64,000 nucleotides of DNA, taken from the NCBI GenBank assembly GCA_013399855.1, contig VXAY01002371.1, positions 1,978,883 to 2,042,882 on the forward strand. The letters run 5' to 3'. The notes beneath the pieces were generated by a model. The model was given only the letters and a program-made list of their open reading frames with translations, was not told the origin of the DNA and ran no database searches. Source of the DNA: Oxyruncus cristatus. Its lineage: Eukaryota > Chordata > Aves > Passeriformes > Cotingidae. Positions 21,601 to 36,600 of the stretch are shown piece by piece. Position numbers and translations under genes: made by a program. Position 1 is the stretch's first letter; the number at the start of each line of letters is the position of its first letter.

Positions 21601-24600
21601 GCTGAAAACAGTGGAAGGCCATGGGATTGTTGAGGGGGAATATCTTACATGCTAGTGTACTTTAGGACCGGTGTTGGTGGCTAAATTTGCAGATTAAAGT
21701 AGTGACTGGTAGAAAAGTGACTGTTTAACTTATTTTTCAGTCAGGGCATGCTACTCTGGGAATGCATATTCAGAATAATGCCCTGAGCAGCTTTATCAAA
21801 CAAAAAAGCACTGCAGTAAAAATGTTCAAGAATGCAATCTCCAACAGTTTTGTTTTCATGCTGTCTTCACAGGAATCTCACGATCACGTTCTTTTGGATA
21901 TTCCTGTCACTAGAGAGCAGATGAATCACTATCGAGCTGCAGCTGAAGCTGCTCAAAGTGAACTTGCAGCACTTTCAGTGAAGTATGATTTTGTCCAGTC
22001 AGAGGTACATTTCAAACCATTTCAAATCCTTCTCTAAATCTAAAAATTATTTGCAGATACTTTATGCAGAGAATAGAAAGCTTGTAGAAATTCCAAATCT
22101 TGCTTTTGCAACAAACTTTTGGGTTTTTTTAAGATTTTTATTTTTAGAATTTCTGTGTGATTTTTACTTTGCTTCCTTCTGTGATCAAGAACTAATTATG
22201 AGTTTATATTTGAAAGATTTGAAGCAGTCTAGATTTTTATCATTGTCATCTAAATTCAATCTTTTTATATTAAACTTGAAAGTTAGTGTTCTTAAATTGT
22301 GGTTGTGTAAGAGTTCTGATAGATGTCCTCCTGTTGTTGTTGGTGAGTTAAAATATGGCTGCCCATCTTTACCCATTTCTCCTCTTTATTCAAATTACAG
22401 TTTCACAAATTTGCTTTGCTTTCATCATTGGTGAAATTTAGTTTGTACTAATGAGGTTGATAGTAACTAGAAAGACTGAAGAACACATACACTACTTTTC
22501 AGTTCTTCCTGCTGTCTAGATGGTGCTTCTCAGGAGAGGTTTTATTACAGGATATTTCCAAATTTTTTTTTTTTTTTAATGTATGACTGACTAAAGTTGA
22601 TTTGATTGAAGTCAGCGATGTGGGCAGTGGTCAGTTTTAAAATGGAGTAAAATTTGCCTTTAGAAGACATGAAATGCTTATGTTTATTTACATATATTTA
22701 CAGGATCCAGACAGAACTATAGGGATAAGTGTCCATTGGCTGAACTTTAATTTGATGAATTGATCCTGAAATGACTACAGAGTTTCCCTACACTTAACAT
22801 CCATCCAGGATCAGTGCTTTAAATTTCAATTTTAAAAAGCCATATAGAATCTCATGTTCTCATACAAAGAATTTATTACTGGAAATGTTGTATGGCTTTA
22901 TTGCCAGAACGACTGAATGATTTATAGATTCTTTCAAGACTGTGCTTGCAAAAGCAAAAGAATAGTCAAGAAAGCAGCTGTTCATGCTCTTGTTAATAAA
23001 GACCTTCCTGACCCAGCTGAGGTCAGAGCCTTGTTCTGCTGAGTGCTCTGTAAAACTCATGATATGGGATTATTCTTGCTTTTTCTACTATTGGAACTGA
23101 CCACAAAGACAATGGACAGAGGAAAAAATATCATATGGGGAGTTGAACCACAGAGAAATTTTAAGGTTATGAACACTCTAAGATATCATAGCTTGGTCCA
23201 GCTGCCAAGCAAAGCAATTCTATTGTTCCTTTAGCCGCTCATTTCCTTCCCCACACTGCCCCACCCCTTGTGCCGGCACAGATGTATGTGTAGTTTTTAT
23301 GGTGCACTGTTTTGTCAATGCAATTGAAAAAAATCATTCCTTTTGAGTTGTGTTTTAGCCAGATCAGTTTCCCAGTCTTATTTCACCTCAGAGCCATATT
23401 AGTGCTTCTGCTAGCACAAAGAACAGGGTGGAGTATGGAAATGAAGCCCATGAACCTGGAAAAAGGCCAGGCTGCTTTTCTTAAAGTCAGTGCTGCTTTA
23501 TGTCAGCTCCAAAGTGTTTAATAAACCAACACTCGCATGTGAAACAGAAGGTTATTGGAAGTCATGCTGCTGCCGCAAGGGTGATTCTCCTACCTGATTT
23601 CTCAGTGTTAGCCTTTTCTCTGTGATGTGTCCAGCTCCACTTCCTCTTTCTCCTCTGTGAGAGGAGAAGTGAGTTCTTTTCTGTCTGGTGTTATTTGTTG
23701 GTGGAGGAATCAGACAAACGCGGAGCTGGTGCGAGGTAGAGGACAGGCGTGTGTGGCTGGAAGCAGGAGAAGCAGGACCTCTCTTTTCCAAGGCAGTTGC
23801 TGTTCAGTAGGCTCACCAGCCTCTCAAATTTCTCTGAATAGCTTGGGTTTGGTCACACGGGAAGACTCTGGCAGAGCAGTGAATTTTACATTGTCCTAAA
23901 TTGCAGTTTAATGTCCTTAATATTTTTGCCTTAAAATGTTTGCCACAAGTTAAAAGCCCTACCACTCATCATAAAGAGCAGTTAATGTGGCTTAATTATT
24001 TGCCTGTTAATTTTATGTAATAGGAGAGGAATGCTTTGGATTGCATCTTGCTGCTTTTAATTGGAATTGTCAGGAGATCTGAAATATGCCTTAATACTTC
24101 TTGTGACAAAAAAATCCATTTTAAATTTCTTGTTCCTGTTAACAAAATCATAAGGAAATTTTATTTTACTGGCAAGTCTTCCTCAAGCTCAGTCTCCTCC
24201 AGAAGCTTGTAGCAGAAATAGTTCAATGGAAGATTGTATTTTTAACTTAAAGAGAGAGGAAAACCAAAAAACTACATTGAATTAGATTATCAAACAAAAA
24301 AATAGCAATTTTCATAAGATGAGAAGAGGTTGCCTACCACACAACCTCCCTCGAGCCTGGGCAAAATTATTCTCCATTAATTTTCTCCTTTTCTATCTAT
24401 AGCTTCTTGAACTCAGGTCCAGCATAATCTCTAAAGAAACTTCTTTTCAAGAGCTGAAGACTGAAGCTGAAAGCTATAAGGAAAACAATGCTAGACAGAT
24501 GTCTCGCCTCCTGTCTTTGCAAACCCGAATCCAGGAGATGGAGGAAGAGCTGTGTGTGCTTGCCACTGCTAAAAACCAGGCTGAGCTGACAGCTCAGGTG

Positions 24601-27600
24601 GCATATAAGGAAAACCAGGAGTTGAAGGAGGAGCTGCACAATCAAAATGCCAAACTTAAGTAAGAGTCACGTGAGATGAGAATTAATTTTTGTTTGGGAT
24701 GACAGAATGGTGCAATTGTCAATGCAGATAAATATATTGGTGTACAATCTTTATTTCAGTTCTAAATTCTGGTACAATGCCTTGCACAACTGTTGTACCT
24801 GAGTGTGTGGAGGGTGCTGAAATTTGAATTTTGTTTTGAGTTGTTAGCCCATAAATGGGATTTTGAGTGTTTTGTCCTTCAAAGATGCAATGATGACATG
24901 AGTCAGCTTGGTGTAACCTCACTGTTTAAAAAAAAAAGAAGCACAGAGGGCTGTAACTCTGAACACAGTAGAAATTATACATATGCTTTCATCATTCAGG
25001 TTATTTCCGTGTGTGGTACGGAGGCAAACTTTGTGCAGACTAGTGCTCTGGTCTGTCCTTATTACCTGCCATCTTTTACAGACATTTACCATGGGCATAC
25101 TGCATGAACTATGCAGTGGTGAGTGACTGTGCTGCTGCACCACCCTGGTCTGTTTTCCCCTCTTCTCTGTCACAGCTGGAACCAGAACAGCATCAAGTGA
25201 ATTTCTTTCTTAGTGTAAAGCTGTCTGTTAGGATCAGTCTAATAAAGGAAATATGGTATAATTCCTAGTTAGTAGCATCCTGAAAGGAACATGTTAATGT
25301 TTGGTTAATGTTTGTACAGCTTTCAGTAATGTTAGCTTTCTCTGACACTGCTTCTGCTTTCTTTTGGATGTCGCTGTGTGGTCTTGTTTTGTTTGCTTTT
25401 TTAATGTGTATAAAACTTATAATAAAAGGCAGCATCTTTTAACGATACTGTTCTTAGCATAGTGTATCAGAGCACTGATCTGTCAGTTCTACATAATTGC
25501 TTATATTTCAGGTCTGTGGGATGGAGACTGATAGCAATGTTGACCACAAATCAAATTGATTGCTGTGAAGATACTCTGAACACTAAAATTTGAAAATCAG
25601 TGTCAGTCATGTTAGTAGACATCCTGTAGACTTTTGTAATGGATTTTTCCACCCATTGCCAGTCTAATATTCATGATTCTCTCAGTACTGTCTGGTTAAG
25701 AGCAAGGTGAGTGTTTACCAGATGTCTGTGTTTCCCAAAATAGTATTTTGCAGAGCTCTGCCAGGCTTTGTGTGTTAGAAGTGAATAACTATTTTAAAAT
25801 CTAGAAAAAACCATTGCAGTGCACTTGTTTATTACCAGCTGATTTGCCAAAAATTCTCCCTGGAGAGTGCTTATGTTGATTACCAAAGATTTTAGATAGG
25901 ATCCCAGTGTAAGTGAGGATATAGTTAAGTCAAAAAGTGTCTTATGCATCCTAGCAACATAAAAATCATCAGTCTCTGACATAACTATTAAGATTCTTTA
26001 AAATGCTATTTTTGGTGGGAAAAAAAAGAAGGAAAAAAGGGAAGAAAAACCCGCTATCCCATTTGCCTAACTCACTGGGAGAAAGCTGCTGAAATATTGT
26101 GTATCATACTAGCCTATCATTACAGTGATATGATCAATTTCATAGGCATAAATCTCTGCTGCCACTCCCAGAGCGGTCCTGGCTGCTCTCTTTGGCCCAT
26201 GACACTTGTGTCATCAGTTCTCTTTGTGTTGCTGCATGGTGATCAGGACGACTGCTCCAAGAGAGAAGTGAGCAAAATAAGAATCTTGATTTCCAGCTCT
26301 ACCAATCGCAGATCTGGTTCACTGTGCCCCTGGAGTATACCACTGGACTTCTGGCAAAAGGGAAGTGGTAAAGGGAAATGGAGACTGCTCATTTGGAGGA
26401 AACAAACATGTTGGATTGGTCACAAATAGGCAGTGTTTACTTTCCAAGCTTTTTTTCAACCTCAGCTAATGGATACATGTGTCACTTAACACTAACGAAT
26501 GTACTGACTTAATGAACTTCAGTCACTTAGTCTGGCCATCTTGGTAGTATGTTGCACATGACTAGTCCTGATTAGATATTCAAAGAAGATTTTCACTGAA
26601 AATCACTAATGAAATGGAAGAGCAAGCCAGTATGTAGGAAAGGCATATTTGCATTCTGTACCTGGCAATATAGTAAGAAATGTTTGATGAATTCTATGAT
26701 TGGCTTCCGGGATGTGTACTTCTCCTATTGAAAATGGTACTTTTTTACTCAACAGATCTATTGCCATGGCATTTTTAGAGTGTGAACTGTGAAAAGCTTT
26801 TTTCTTCCCTTTCCTCCCCTCTCTTTGCTCATTAGTTCTGAAGAGCTAGCAAAACTGTGAAAAAGCTGTTTTCTACTTTTTTTTGTAGCTGATTGCCTAT
26901 TTTCTGGGTGCTCACACCTTTATGGCCCTACTGGAGGTAATTAGGTCATTCGTAGAGTTATCAAGTACATGCTTTGTACTTCAGATTTTTTATTTTTAGA
27001 AGCAGATGTGGTTCTGTGTGTGGATGCCTCATTTTTTTTGAGCCATAGAACAGTTGTGGGATTGGTGGTCAATCTTATACCATATTCTAACTTATAGGCA
27101 TACATGTATGGCATGTCTGGAACCTCATACCTTTTCATTTGTGATCTCCCTCTCAGGACATCAGTTTAGTGACCATCTATCTCACAGCTTTTGCTGGGGC
27201 TTTACAGGAGAGGAGGGTGCCTGGAAGTGAGAAAGCTGTGAGGTGCTTGTTTTCTGAGGGCCAGTGTCTGCTGCAGAAGGCAGAGCTCTTTTGGCTCACA
27301 GTGTGTGCTGTGCAGTAGTTATGTGGAACTGCCCTTATAATGTCCAGAGCAGTAATGTTAATAATTCTTTGTTATTCTACAGTTCTCTTTCACTTTGCTA
27401 CATTGACAGCAGCTGTGCTGCTCTCCCTTCTAAGGCTATACCTTAAATATTTTCATGGACCATCTGCTTTGCTTACTGATTTAAAGCCTTTTAATGTGCT
27501 GTAATTGCACTCACTGTGCATTTCATATTGGAGTCTCATGCTGCTCTTTGGTTATGGAATGATGCTTTGTTTGACTGCCAACCTAGAGAGGAAGAAATCA

Positions 27601-30600
27601 GAAATGGAAAAGAAATTAATACTATGAAGGCTGAATATAGTGCTATACTCTGAAATGTGTTTCAACAAAATATTTGCTCTAGACACCTGTTTGGTTATAT
27701 CTCACGTCTTGATTTCTTCTAGCATGAAGAACTTTCTATAGAAAGTACCTTGTTTTTCAACTGGCAGTGCAATAGCTTGTCTTTCACTCTACCACTAAGT
27801 ACTCTCTTGTGTTATCTGAGAGGTATTGGAGTTGATATTTGGATTACACTAATGGTCATTTTGAGGTTTGGTTGGCTGTTTTTGTTAATCTCATTCCTTG
27901 TAGTTTTTCTTAAGTGATGTGTATTTCAGCATCACGAGTAAGATTTTTATCTGTTAACTGCCTATGCAGACTGTGGTGCTTCTTGTTTGCTGGACTTGTC
28001 TTTGTCCCTGGCAAGGGAAGTGATGTTACCACATTTATACTAATGAGTTAAACTGACTGGTTGGTTGGTTGGTTGTTCTTATCCAGCATTTACAAACTGA
28101 TATGTGTGGTTAAGGCTGGGATACGTATTCACGTGATAGGCATCTGTTGAAAGTTATGAAATTGATGGCAAAAAGCTGCTTTTTCTTCAAACCTTTGTGT
28201 TAGTCCCTTGGTATTTTCTTTTTTAATCCATCCATTTCATTGGCAGTGCTGCAGAAGATTGTGTAGCAAAGTAGTGCCTCCCATCTCTGCTTCTGTTGGT
28301 AAATTTCCCTTCACAAGGTACTCTGGATGTCTTACACTTCTATTAGTCCAGAGAGGCTTCTCTTTCCTTGGAGTTTGTTGAGCAGCACTGTCAGCTTCTT
28401 TAGAGGGGGGGTGTGAAGTGCTTTCAGCATATTTTTACTCAAAGTTGCTTACTGTCTTTCCCCCCTTACCTTTTCTAAGCTTTTGCTTGCACTTTGTACT
28501 TCTAGTGTTTCGAGGGCACTGCTTATTGGTGTCACCTGATTCTTGTGTTTTATTGAAATCTTGTGCTGAGAATGAGGTTGGGATCATAGAAGATTCTTTG
28601 AAGTGCTGATCAAAAGCAAAGATAAATGTTTACACAAGGCAACAACAAAAGTTATATGTATTAAATAACAGACAATAGAAAATTAAAGGCAACTTTTAAA
28701 ATTCATTTGGTGCTGTGCAGAAGCTAGCAATAGTCTTGGGATAATGTCTTCTGCCTTGAATTCTTTTTCAGAGAACATTCATCCTGGTGTATTTTTTTTT
28801 CTGTCTGCCTAGTAAATATTTGAATAAAAGTGAAGAAAACATGACTCAAGCTTCTAAAGTCAGCAGAAAGTATGAAGAGCTCCTTACACAGCTTTCTGGA
28901 TTCTTGAACACAGACATCAGAGAAAAAGAGAAACCACAAGAACATTTAATGTCGAAGGTGATTATGTGTCGGGAAGGGTTTCTCTATAGTGGTTTAATGG
29001 GAAAATATTTGATTGTCACAGAAATAAAGCAAGTGATGAAGATGGAGATCTTTGTGTTTTATAATGGTTTGCAGACAGTGCTATCATTTAAGACAGATTT
29101 TTTTTTTTCATATTGGGCTAATTTTCAAAGGTGATGAACATTAATAGACCTCAGTGAACTCAGTCTGCTCTTATCTGCATAAATATTTTATCACCCTGTA
29201 GTTCCCGAGTACAGCCCTGATTAGATACTTGGTTGAAAGCTTTCCTGAAAACATTAATGCTGGGAGTCACTAGGTGATGTGTAAAACATGTGGCACTAGA
29301 TCTTTACACTTATCTTGGACTGACATACCATTAAATAGAAACATCTGAAATGGCAACCCTAGCTGTGCCCTGTAATAAAATGCTGTAAATAACTTTGTGA
29401 TGTTTCTGAGACTTAATCATATTCCACTACTATTTTTCTTCAGAATACTTCTGAAGTTCCAAAAACTAAGCTTCCATTTAGGAAAGGAAAATTGTTTGGA
29501 TGTTCTTTTAACCTCTGTCGATGCTGTTGAAAGACATTTTAGTCTAATTTTATGCATTTTACTTGTCTTCTGTCTAGTCTTTGATATCCCTGTTTTTCTT
29601 TGGAGCGCATTAGGTATTTGGGGAAATCCTGTTTCATTATGTCCACATTATTGTAAGAGTTCTGTCTTAATAAATTAAGGTTATCTAGGTATGTATCCCA
29701 GTGATTTCTTAAAGTACTTGCCCTCATAATATTACATAATATTGCAAGCACATTGAAATTGTAATAGGTGCTCTAACAAAATTTGGCTAGATGTCATGCA
29801 AGAGGCACTCTTGCATACTTTAATAAATTAATGTAATTAGTAAATGGGGCTTTAAAAAAATGTATGTTGATGTCTTTTAATGATAGTAAATGTAATAATA
29901 ATAAGTAGTAATAAATGTAGTTGGGAAATCTAATTGTGCTGAAAACTATATGCATTAGGAAACCTTAGCAACTCATTTTTCTTGGGTCTTGGCACATCTG
30001 TTTAGCTTCTTTTCCATGTTATGGTTTTATTTAAGACAGAATTGATCTGTTTTAGTCTTAACAAATGTCTTGCCAGTAGGAATCAGGGTACATTTTTTAC
30101 TCACTCTTTGAAGTGCCCACATTTATCTATTCCAGTTGTTGGAAACAGCATAATGTACCAAACCAGCCCTAGAATACTCCTGGAAAGGACTCCTTTTTCC
30201 AAGGTGTTGGCGGCTCATAATGGCAGCACCCCATGTCTTTGCCCCTGCCCTTGAATTACTTATGAAATATCTGCTACTAACTCAAATATCCCTTGCCTAA
30301 AAAGTTTTGAGCATAAATTGCAGCTTTCTCGTTCCAAATGAAAGGCGCACATCTTAAAAAGCCAGGCTGAAATTGTCTGCTTTTCACATGAAGCAGTTAC
30401 ATGATCTTTTTTCTGACCTTCATGTCAAGCATAGATATGCAGCAGCGGTAGCTCTCCACCTGTTTAATAGATCATAAAGTTTGTGTTGGAGTAAATCTGA
30501 CCCACGTTATACTAAGGTGGAGGTTTATGGTGAGAATACGATTCTGTGGTTTTAGTTGTCTTTCTACTCTTTTTTAAATGAATAGTAGAATGCATTTACA

Positions 30601-33600
30601 GATCTGACATAGGGGTCACCAGAAGCATCATGTCTTTATTGGGATGATTAGGAGCAGGTATACTGGGATGAATATATTTCATTTTTAAGTGCTTTTAAAA
30701 AGCTGCTAATACTTGAATTATTTCTCAAGGTCTCTGAAATATGTGAAGAAAATCTGATGCTAAAAGACCAGGTTGCTGCTCTTCAAGAAGCTATGAATGT
30801 CCATGAGATGGAGTCTAAAGCTAGCAGAGAAACTATCATGAGGCTAGTTTCAGAAGTGACAAAGGAGCAAAAAAAGGCGGCAGGATACTGTCAAGACATG
30901 GAAAAGCTTAGTAAGGTACATAATTGCATTATTTATATGTTTGTTTAGTTTTCAAATGCTTTCTTGACATTTCAGAATAATTTTCAATACGAATTACATG
31001 AGAAAAAATGCTTCTGAAAAACTTTGGTTGATAAGGGTCTTTTCTAAAAAAGGCATTTTTCTGAGGTTATTCTCAAGTTTTTGAAAGTTTCAGAATATAT
31101 AGAGATTAAACAAAAACATTTTGTAAAATAGATCTGATGTACATTTGATGTCTTTCAATGCTGTTTGCAAATTTCTACTTTTGCTTTCTTGGTATTGTAG
31201 CCTTTGTTGTGCGTGCACAAACATGTAAATAAACAAATGTGTATAGAGTTAATGAATATATCTGAGGCACAAGCATGTAACAATGATAAAATGCTCTTTT
31301 AAATAACATTTATATGATACTGCAAGTTTTCTGAGATTTCTTTTACTCAGTTTCTTCAAAAATTCTAATGAGAAACTGAAAGGAATTGATAAGACACTAT
31401 TCTTTCTCTTAAGGAAGTGGAAGGTAAAGTGTCTTGGCTTCCAGACACCCTAGATTATCTTTTCACTGCATTATAAATTTGTATTTCATAACTGTTGGCT
31501 CATACCCAAAAAGTTGTAGGCAGTAGGATGGCTCTTGCAGGAAAGCACTGTTTTACTCTTAGGGAGCCATAGAGGAAATCTCTGCAGCAGGAACGATGCT
31601 CAAATGAGAAATGTAAGCTAAGTTGTAAGTCAAGTATTCACCAAATTCATCTAGCTATGATTTGAAAAGGAAAAGTGTGTGATTTAAAGATTTAATTGCT
31701 CCGGGAGAACTTGCCATTAAGAGTTGGTACATTTCAAATGATGGAAAAACAAAGAACACTTCTGTAGCAGTTTTCCTCATTGCTTTGTACTTTGAGTGAT
31801 AGCTATGGAAAGGAAGCAGCCCATAATGAAAATTCCCCACAGGTGGAGCAGTAGTTAAAGCTGATGGCCAGAACTTAAGAAAATAAGGGAAGAAATTTAG
31901 ACTGCCAGATATGTAGCTGAGTTGTGTGTGATTGAGTTTGAAGAAATTTTAAGCATAAAGGCAACCTTGTGAAAGCGAGTTTTCAAATGTAATACAAAAT
32001 TTTCCCCACCCCCACCATTCTTTTTTTTTTTTCCTGAACAAAAGACCTCCACCGTACACTTTAAAGGATATAGTGTTCTGATTTGGTTGTAAGCAAAATA
32101 CTTAGGAGATGAGAAATAGCTGGCAGTGTACTCTGGAGAAGAAAGAATTTGTTGTGGGGAAGATAAATGTTAAGTACCACAAGGGTCATAAATTTTACTT
32201 ACTGCTGAAAATAGTTCTTACCAAGCTGTGTTAAATTTTCTGAGACTCAATGGAACTGAGGGAGAACCTGCACAGAAGCTTAAACAGGTCCTCTTTGAGA
32301 ACATTTTGTTCTCATACTTCATTTCAAACACAGGTGTGTGAGGAAGAGCAGAGTGTAGTTTACTCACTAAGTAAACCAGAATCAGGAGATATTTTAAACC
32401 AAGATTAGGGCTTCCTTTGTGACTTGTTTTGCAAGTTTGCTCTGACTGCCAAAGCATTTACTAAGCTGAGCTAGTTTTACGAAAAATATTTTCCTATCAT
32501 TATTGTGCGTATGCCAAATACATAATTTATTTAACCAGTTTTACAGAAATTTCTTTCTAAATTATGAGCATTGCCTTTCAAATGAAGTGTATGCCATCAG
32601 GGCTTATCTAGAGGCTGAAGATTCCTCCAGTGCTTTTTCAGTTTAGCTGCTTAATGTTAGCAGACACTGAGTCAATCTGTTTGTGTCTGAAGGTTTTGTG
32701 TTCACAAAAGCATAGTAAGAAAGTTGGTATTGAAAAGGTAAGTAAAAAAACCCAAAAAATGCTTTAAATCCTCACGTGTTAATTGTGATGTATGGGATCC
32801 CCTGTTGCCTGGATGAGTGTCTTTGTAGGTTACAGGGAGGGCACCAGCAGCATGAAGTCAGTTGGCCTTTGTCATATACTTTGCTGCACAGTTTAAGCAC
32901 ATGAACAGAGTTGCACATGATGTAAAATGTTCCCCAGTAAAGGTGAAAAGGAGAAATCCATACTATTCCTGTGCCAGAAGACTCATGCTCAGCTGTGTTT
33001 TCACGCTGTTTTCTGAACTTAATTAGTGGAATTACCTGTAGCTGAGTTTACCTGGCAGAGGTGGAATACAAGTATGTCTGTGTGTGCCTGAAGCTCTCAG
33101 GACCAGACATTTTGGCCATCTTCAGTATTACACATTGAGATGGCAGCCCATTTCCCCCTGTTTTCTCTGAAAATGTTTTCTAAGCATATAGAGACCATCA
33201 CACTGTTCTGTCAGTCATCTCCAGCAAGACTCAGACACTGCATTGTTCCCTGCCACTTCTCTGAATAATTGCCGGTTTTAATTGCCAGGTAATTTTCCAC
33301 TCCTGCTCCTTATGATTTCTGTGAACTCCTTCTCTTGACCGGGTGCTTTTTCTTATGTCCCCAGAGGAAGTAGCTGTATATATTCCAAAATTCTTAATAA
33401 ACAAAATGAAAGCCAGTTGGTTATGTTTTAAGGTTAATACATTCAAAATGTTCTTAACATGTTTGATACGTATTTGTTGCAGTTATTTGGGTTTTATTCA
33501 AGGAACATTAGCAAGTGAATAATAATTTTATCTGTTCTCCTCTGTCTCACCGTATGACAATAGCAAGCAGCAAAGAGTAAAAACCAATACAGTCTTGAAA

Positions 33601-36600
33601 CTGTATATAAGTAAAATATTTAAATAAAAAAAAGCAAGTCAAGAAGCCATTATGTATTACTGTTCTTTTAGAATTCTGAACTTCTCACATTTCTGACAGA
33701 CTATTGCAAGAGTTGGCTCCTGGAAATCTGTAAATATTGTGCATACCGTTATTATGGCTGTGCTGGATATCAAATTTGCATTTGATGAAAAATGGCTTTT
33801 AAATGCTGTCTAGATTTCTAGAATGAGAATACCTGTTCTTTCTGTGTGTCCAGACAGTGGTTATTGATTATGATAATCATAATTACAGAATTATAACACT
33901 ATTTAAGAGTGTCTCTAGGTCCTTTAAAATGTCTTATTAGTTCTAAAAAAGTTTCTTTCTAATATTTAATAAAGTCCTCTGTGGTATTTATCTAAGGTGT
34001 AGAAAAGGATGCACATATTCTTCCAGATTATAATTTGCCTTTCATACAGCATTGCCATTGATGAACCACAAAACCTAGCGGATTATCTTATTTCACATCT
34101 TTGCTGATGATTCAACCTGGAAATATTTGTGATTTCGCTCTGAAGTGTTGTTGTAAACAGCTGTTTTGTAAAGATGTGCACCATGCAAAATTTTTAAAGA
34201 ACATACTTGAAATATAATCAAGCAATTTTAATTAATAGAAATATACTGATGCAAAATTAACCAAGAAAATACTCTTCAGTATTCAATATTGTCTTGTATT
34301 GTTATGTTAGTGAATAAAATTTACCTAAGTAGTTTCTAATCAATATGCATTTATTAAAATGACTGTATGAAACCAGTTAACGAAAATATTATAAAAATAT
34401 TATTTAAGGAAATTGATTAAACTTGAGAAACATGGCTACCTAAAATAGCCATTTTAATATACCCAAATACTTAGGTTGCACGAGAGACAAGCACATGATT
34501 TTAGGTTTTTCTAGTCCCAACAGATAAATAGAAGAATGAGTTTCTCAGAACCTTTTTTTTTCTTTTTTTTTTTTTACATGATGTCATTAAGAAAATACAT
34601 ATCTGAGACAGGTTTCAGCAGGCATCACAGATATTTTCAGGTTGAATCATCAGAGAAGATAAGAGCAAGCTATTTACAATCCTTACGGTATAACAGTGGT
34701 AATGCGATGCAGCTGGTGTAAGAATTAGTCTAGAAGATACCTGCATTCTCTTTTGTACCTTCTTATTACTGTTAATGTAATGTGTGTTCTTTATACATAT
34801 GTATAGTTGACTTAGTATATTGCAACCCTGATACTGATAGAGGTGCCAGTGTTAACAGAATCGTAGAATTATTTAGGTTGGAAAAGACCTCTAAGGTCGT
34901 GCAGTCCAATGTTAACCCAGCACTGCCAAGTTCACCATTAACCATGTTCCTCAGTGCCACATCCGCAAGTCTTTCAAATACCTCCAGGGATGGGGACTCC
35001 ACCTCTTCCCTGAGCAGCCTGTTCCAGTGCTTGGAAACCATTTTAGTAAAGAAATTTTTCCTAAATATTCGGTCTAAACCTCCCTTGGTCCACTATGGGG
35101 CCACCATTTCCTCTTGTCCTATTGCTTGTTAGTTGGAAGAAGAGGCCAAACCCCACCTGGTTACAGCCTCTTTTCAGGCAGTAGTAGGGAGCAATAAGGT
35201 CTCCCTTGAGCCTCCTTTTCTCTAGGCTAAGCAACCCCAGCTCCTTCAGATGCTCCTCACAAGACTTGTGCTCCAGACCCTTCACCAGCTCCATTTCCCT
35301 TCTCTGGACCTGCTCCAGCACCTCAATGTCTTTCTTGCAGTGAGGGGCCCAGAACTGGACACAGCATTCGAAGTGTGGCCTCACCAGTGCTGAGTACAGA
35401 GGGAGAATAGTAGTCTTGCTGGCCACACTATTTCTGATACAAGGCAGAATGCCACCGGCCTTCTTGGCCACCTGGGCGCACTGCTGGCTCATGTTCAGTG
35501 AGCACCCCCAGGTCCTTTTCTGCTGGGCAGCTTTCCAGCCAGTGTTTGGTGGCTTGCACTTTCTTATTTTATACCTTGATCTTTTGATTTGACTGTGTTT
35601 GTTTTCAGATGTTCACAATTTAAACAAGATTGTAATTAGATAAGATCCTTGGTACGGGCAAACTAATTTAGCACTGCCTTTCTTGAAGGAAAAATACATG
35701 CTGCTGAAAACTGTAATTGAAATAAATTACTCTTTATTCTTTGCTGTAATTACCATAATGTAATTCTGAGCACAGGTGGGAATTTTCTATTAATAGGGCT
35801 TGTTTAGAATAAAAAAGAGAAAATGGCAAGGAATCATGCCAACATGGTTCTAAAATGGTTCTACAATTACTTTAGAAAGGTATAGTAACAAATAATGTCC
35901 TAAATGACAGGGTTTGTTTTTGTGGTTTTGCATGTTTCCCATTCTGAAGCTATTAAAAATTTAATTATTTTTAGTATCATTTGTTTGTATTTTATTTTCT
36001 AATGGTGCACTGCAAACTCCCTTTTTGTTCATCCTCCCTGCTGATCTAGGTAAATGCTCCCAAATCTACTCCTTGATTGGCAGGTATTCCATTGATAAAA
36101 ATGACTACAGCAAGCACACATAGACCTGAGAGACCCTTGAGTACTCCCATTTTCATAACTGCTCCAGGAACAATTCTTTAATTCCAGTGTACACAATCTT
36201 AACTAATACCAGTCCACTTACTGAGCCTCTACTAACCACTGAGACTTCCAGATGAATTCAGTCACTCTCTGTAAATATGCCATCCTCTGCCATAATTTTG
36301 TGTCTTGGGTAAAGTAATATTCTTTCCTTTTGTGTCATGTGTGAAGTAATTCTTTCCCGTTTGTTCTTATCAATCAGATAATGCCTTGAGAAATGAAGAC
36401 TTAGTCTTTGCTATACTTTTAGTTGGTTTCACTGCAAATATTTTTCTTGTATGTGAATATGTGAGCACTCAATATTGGTATTGTGGGGAAAGGAAAGAGA
36501 TTCACAAGGTGACTGAGAGAGATTATTTTCTCTTTATGTTTAGATTTTTTTTTTCTTTTAATTTTTCCTCTTGTTGTTTGTTTTGGCGTCCTGGGTCAGG

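Larger units (their letters stand above)
18610..21872. other. CCDC170 intron 1
   Basis: AT-rich intron with long T tracts near 20.57-20.60 kb. It holds a degraded CR1 copy near its 3' end. A 128-codon minus-strand open frame (19371-19757) shows no family resemblance. Confidence 0.6.

Noticed and set aside
30911..30916. GTAAGG as an alternative donor for CCDC170 exon 5
   Set aside because: It scores better by eye than GTACAT but leaves phase 1, which does not fit the phase-0 start of exon 6 that homology requires.
35061..35492. 143-codon minus-strand frame with reverse-transcriptase-like C-terminal residues
   Set aside because: It is the remnant of CR1 ORF2 inside a truncated CR1 copy, not a host gene. 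The same holds for the frames at 51764-52045 and 58456-58812.
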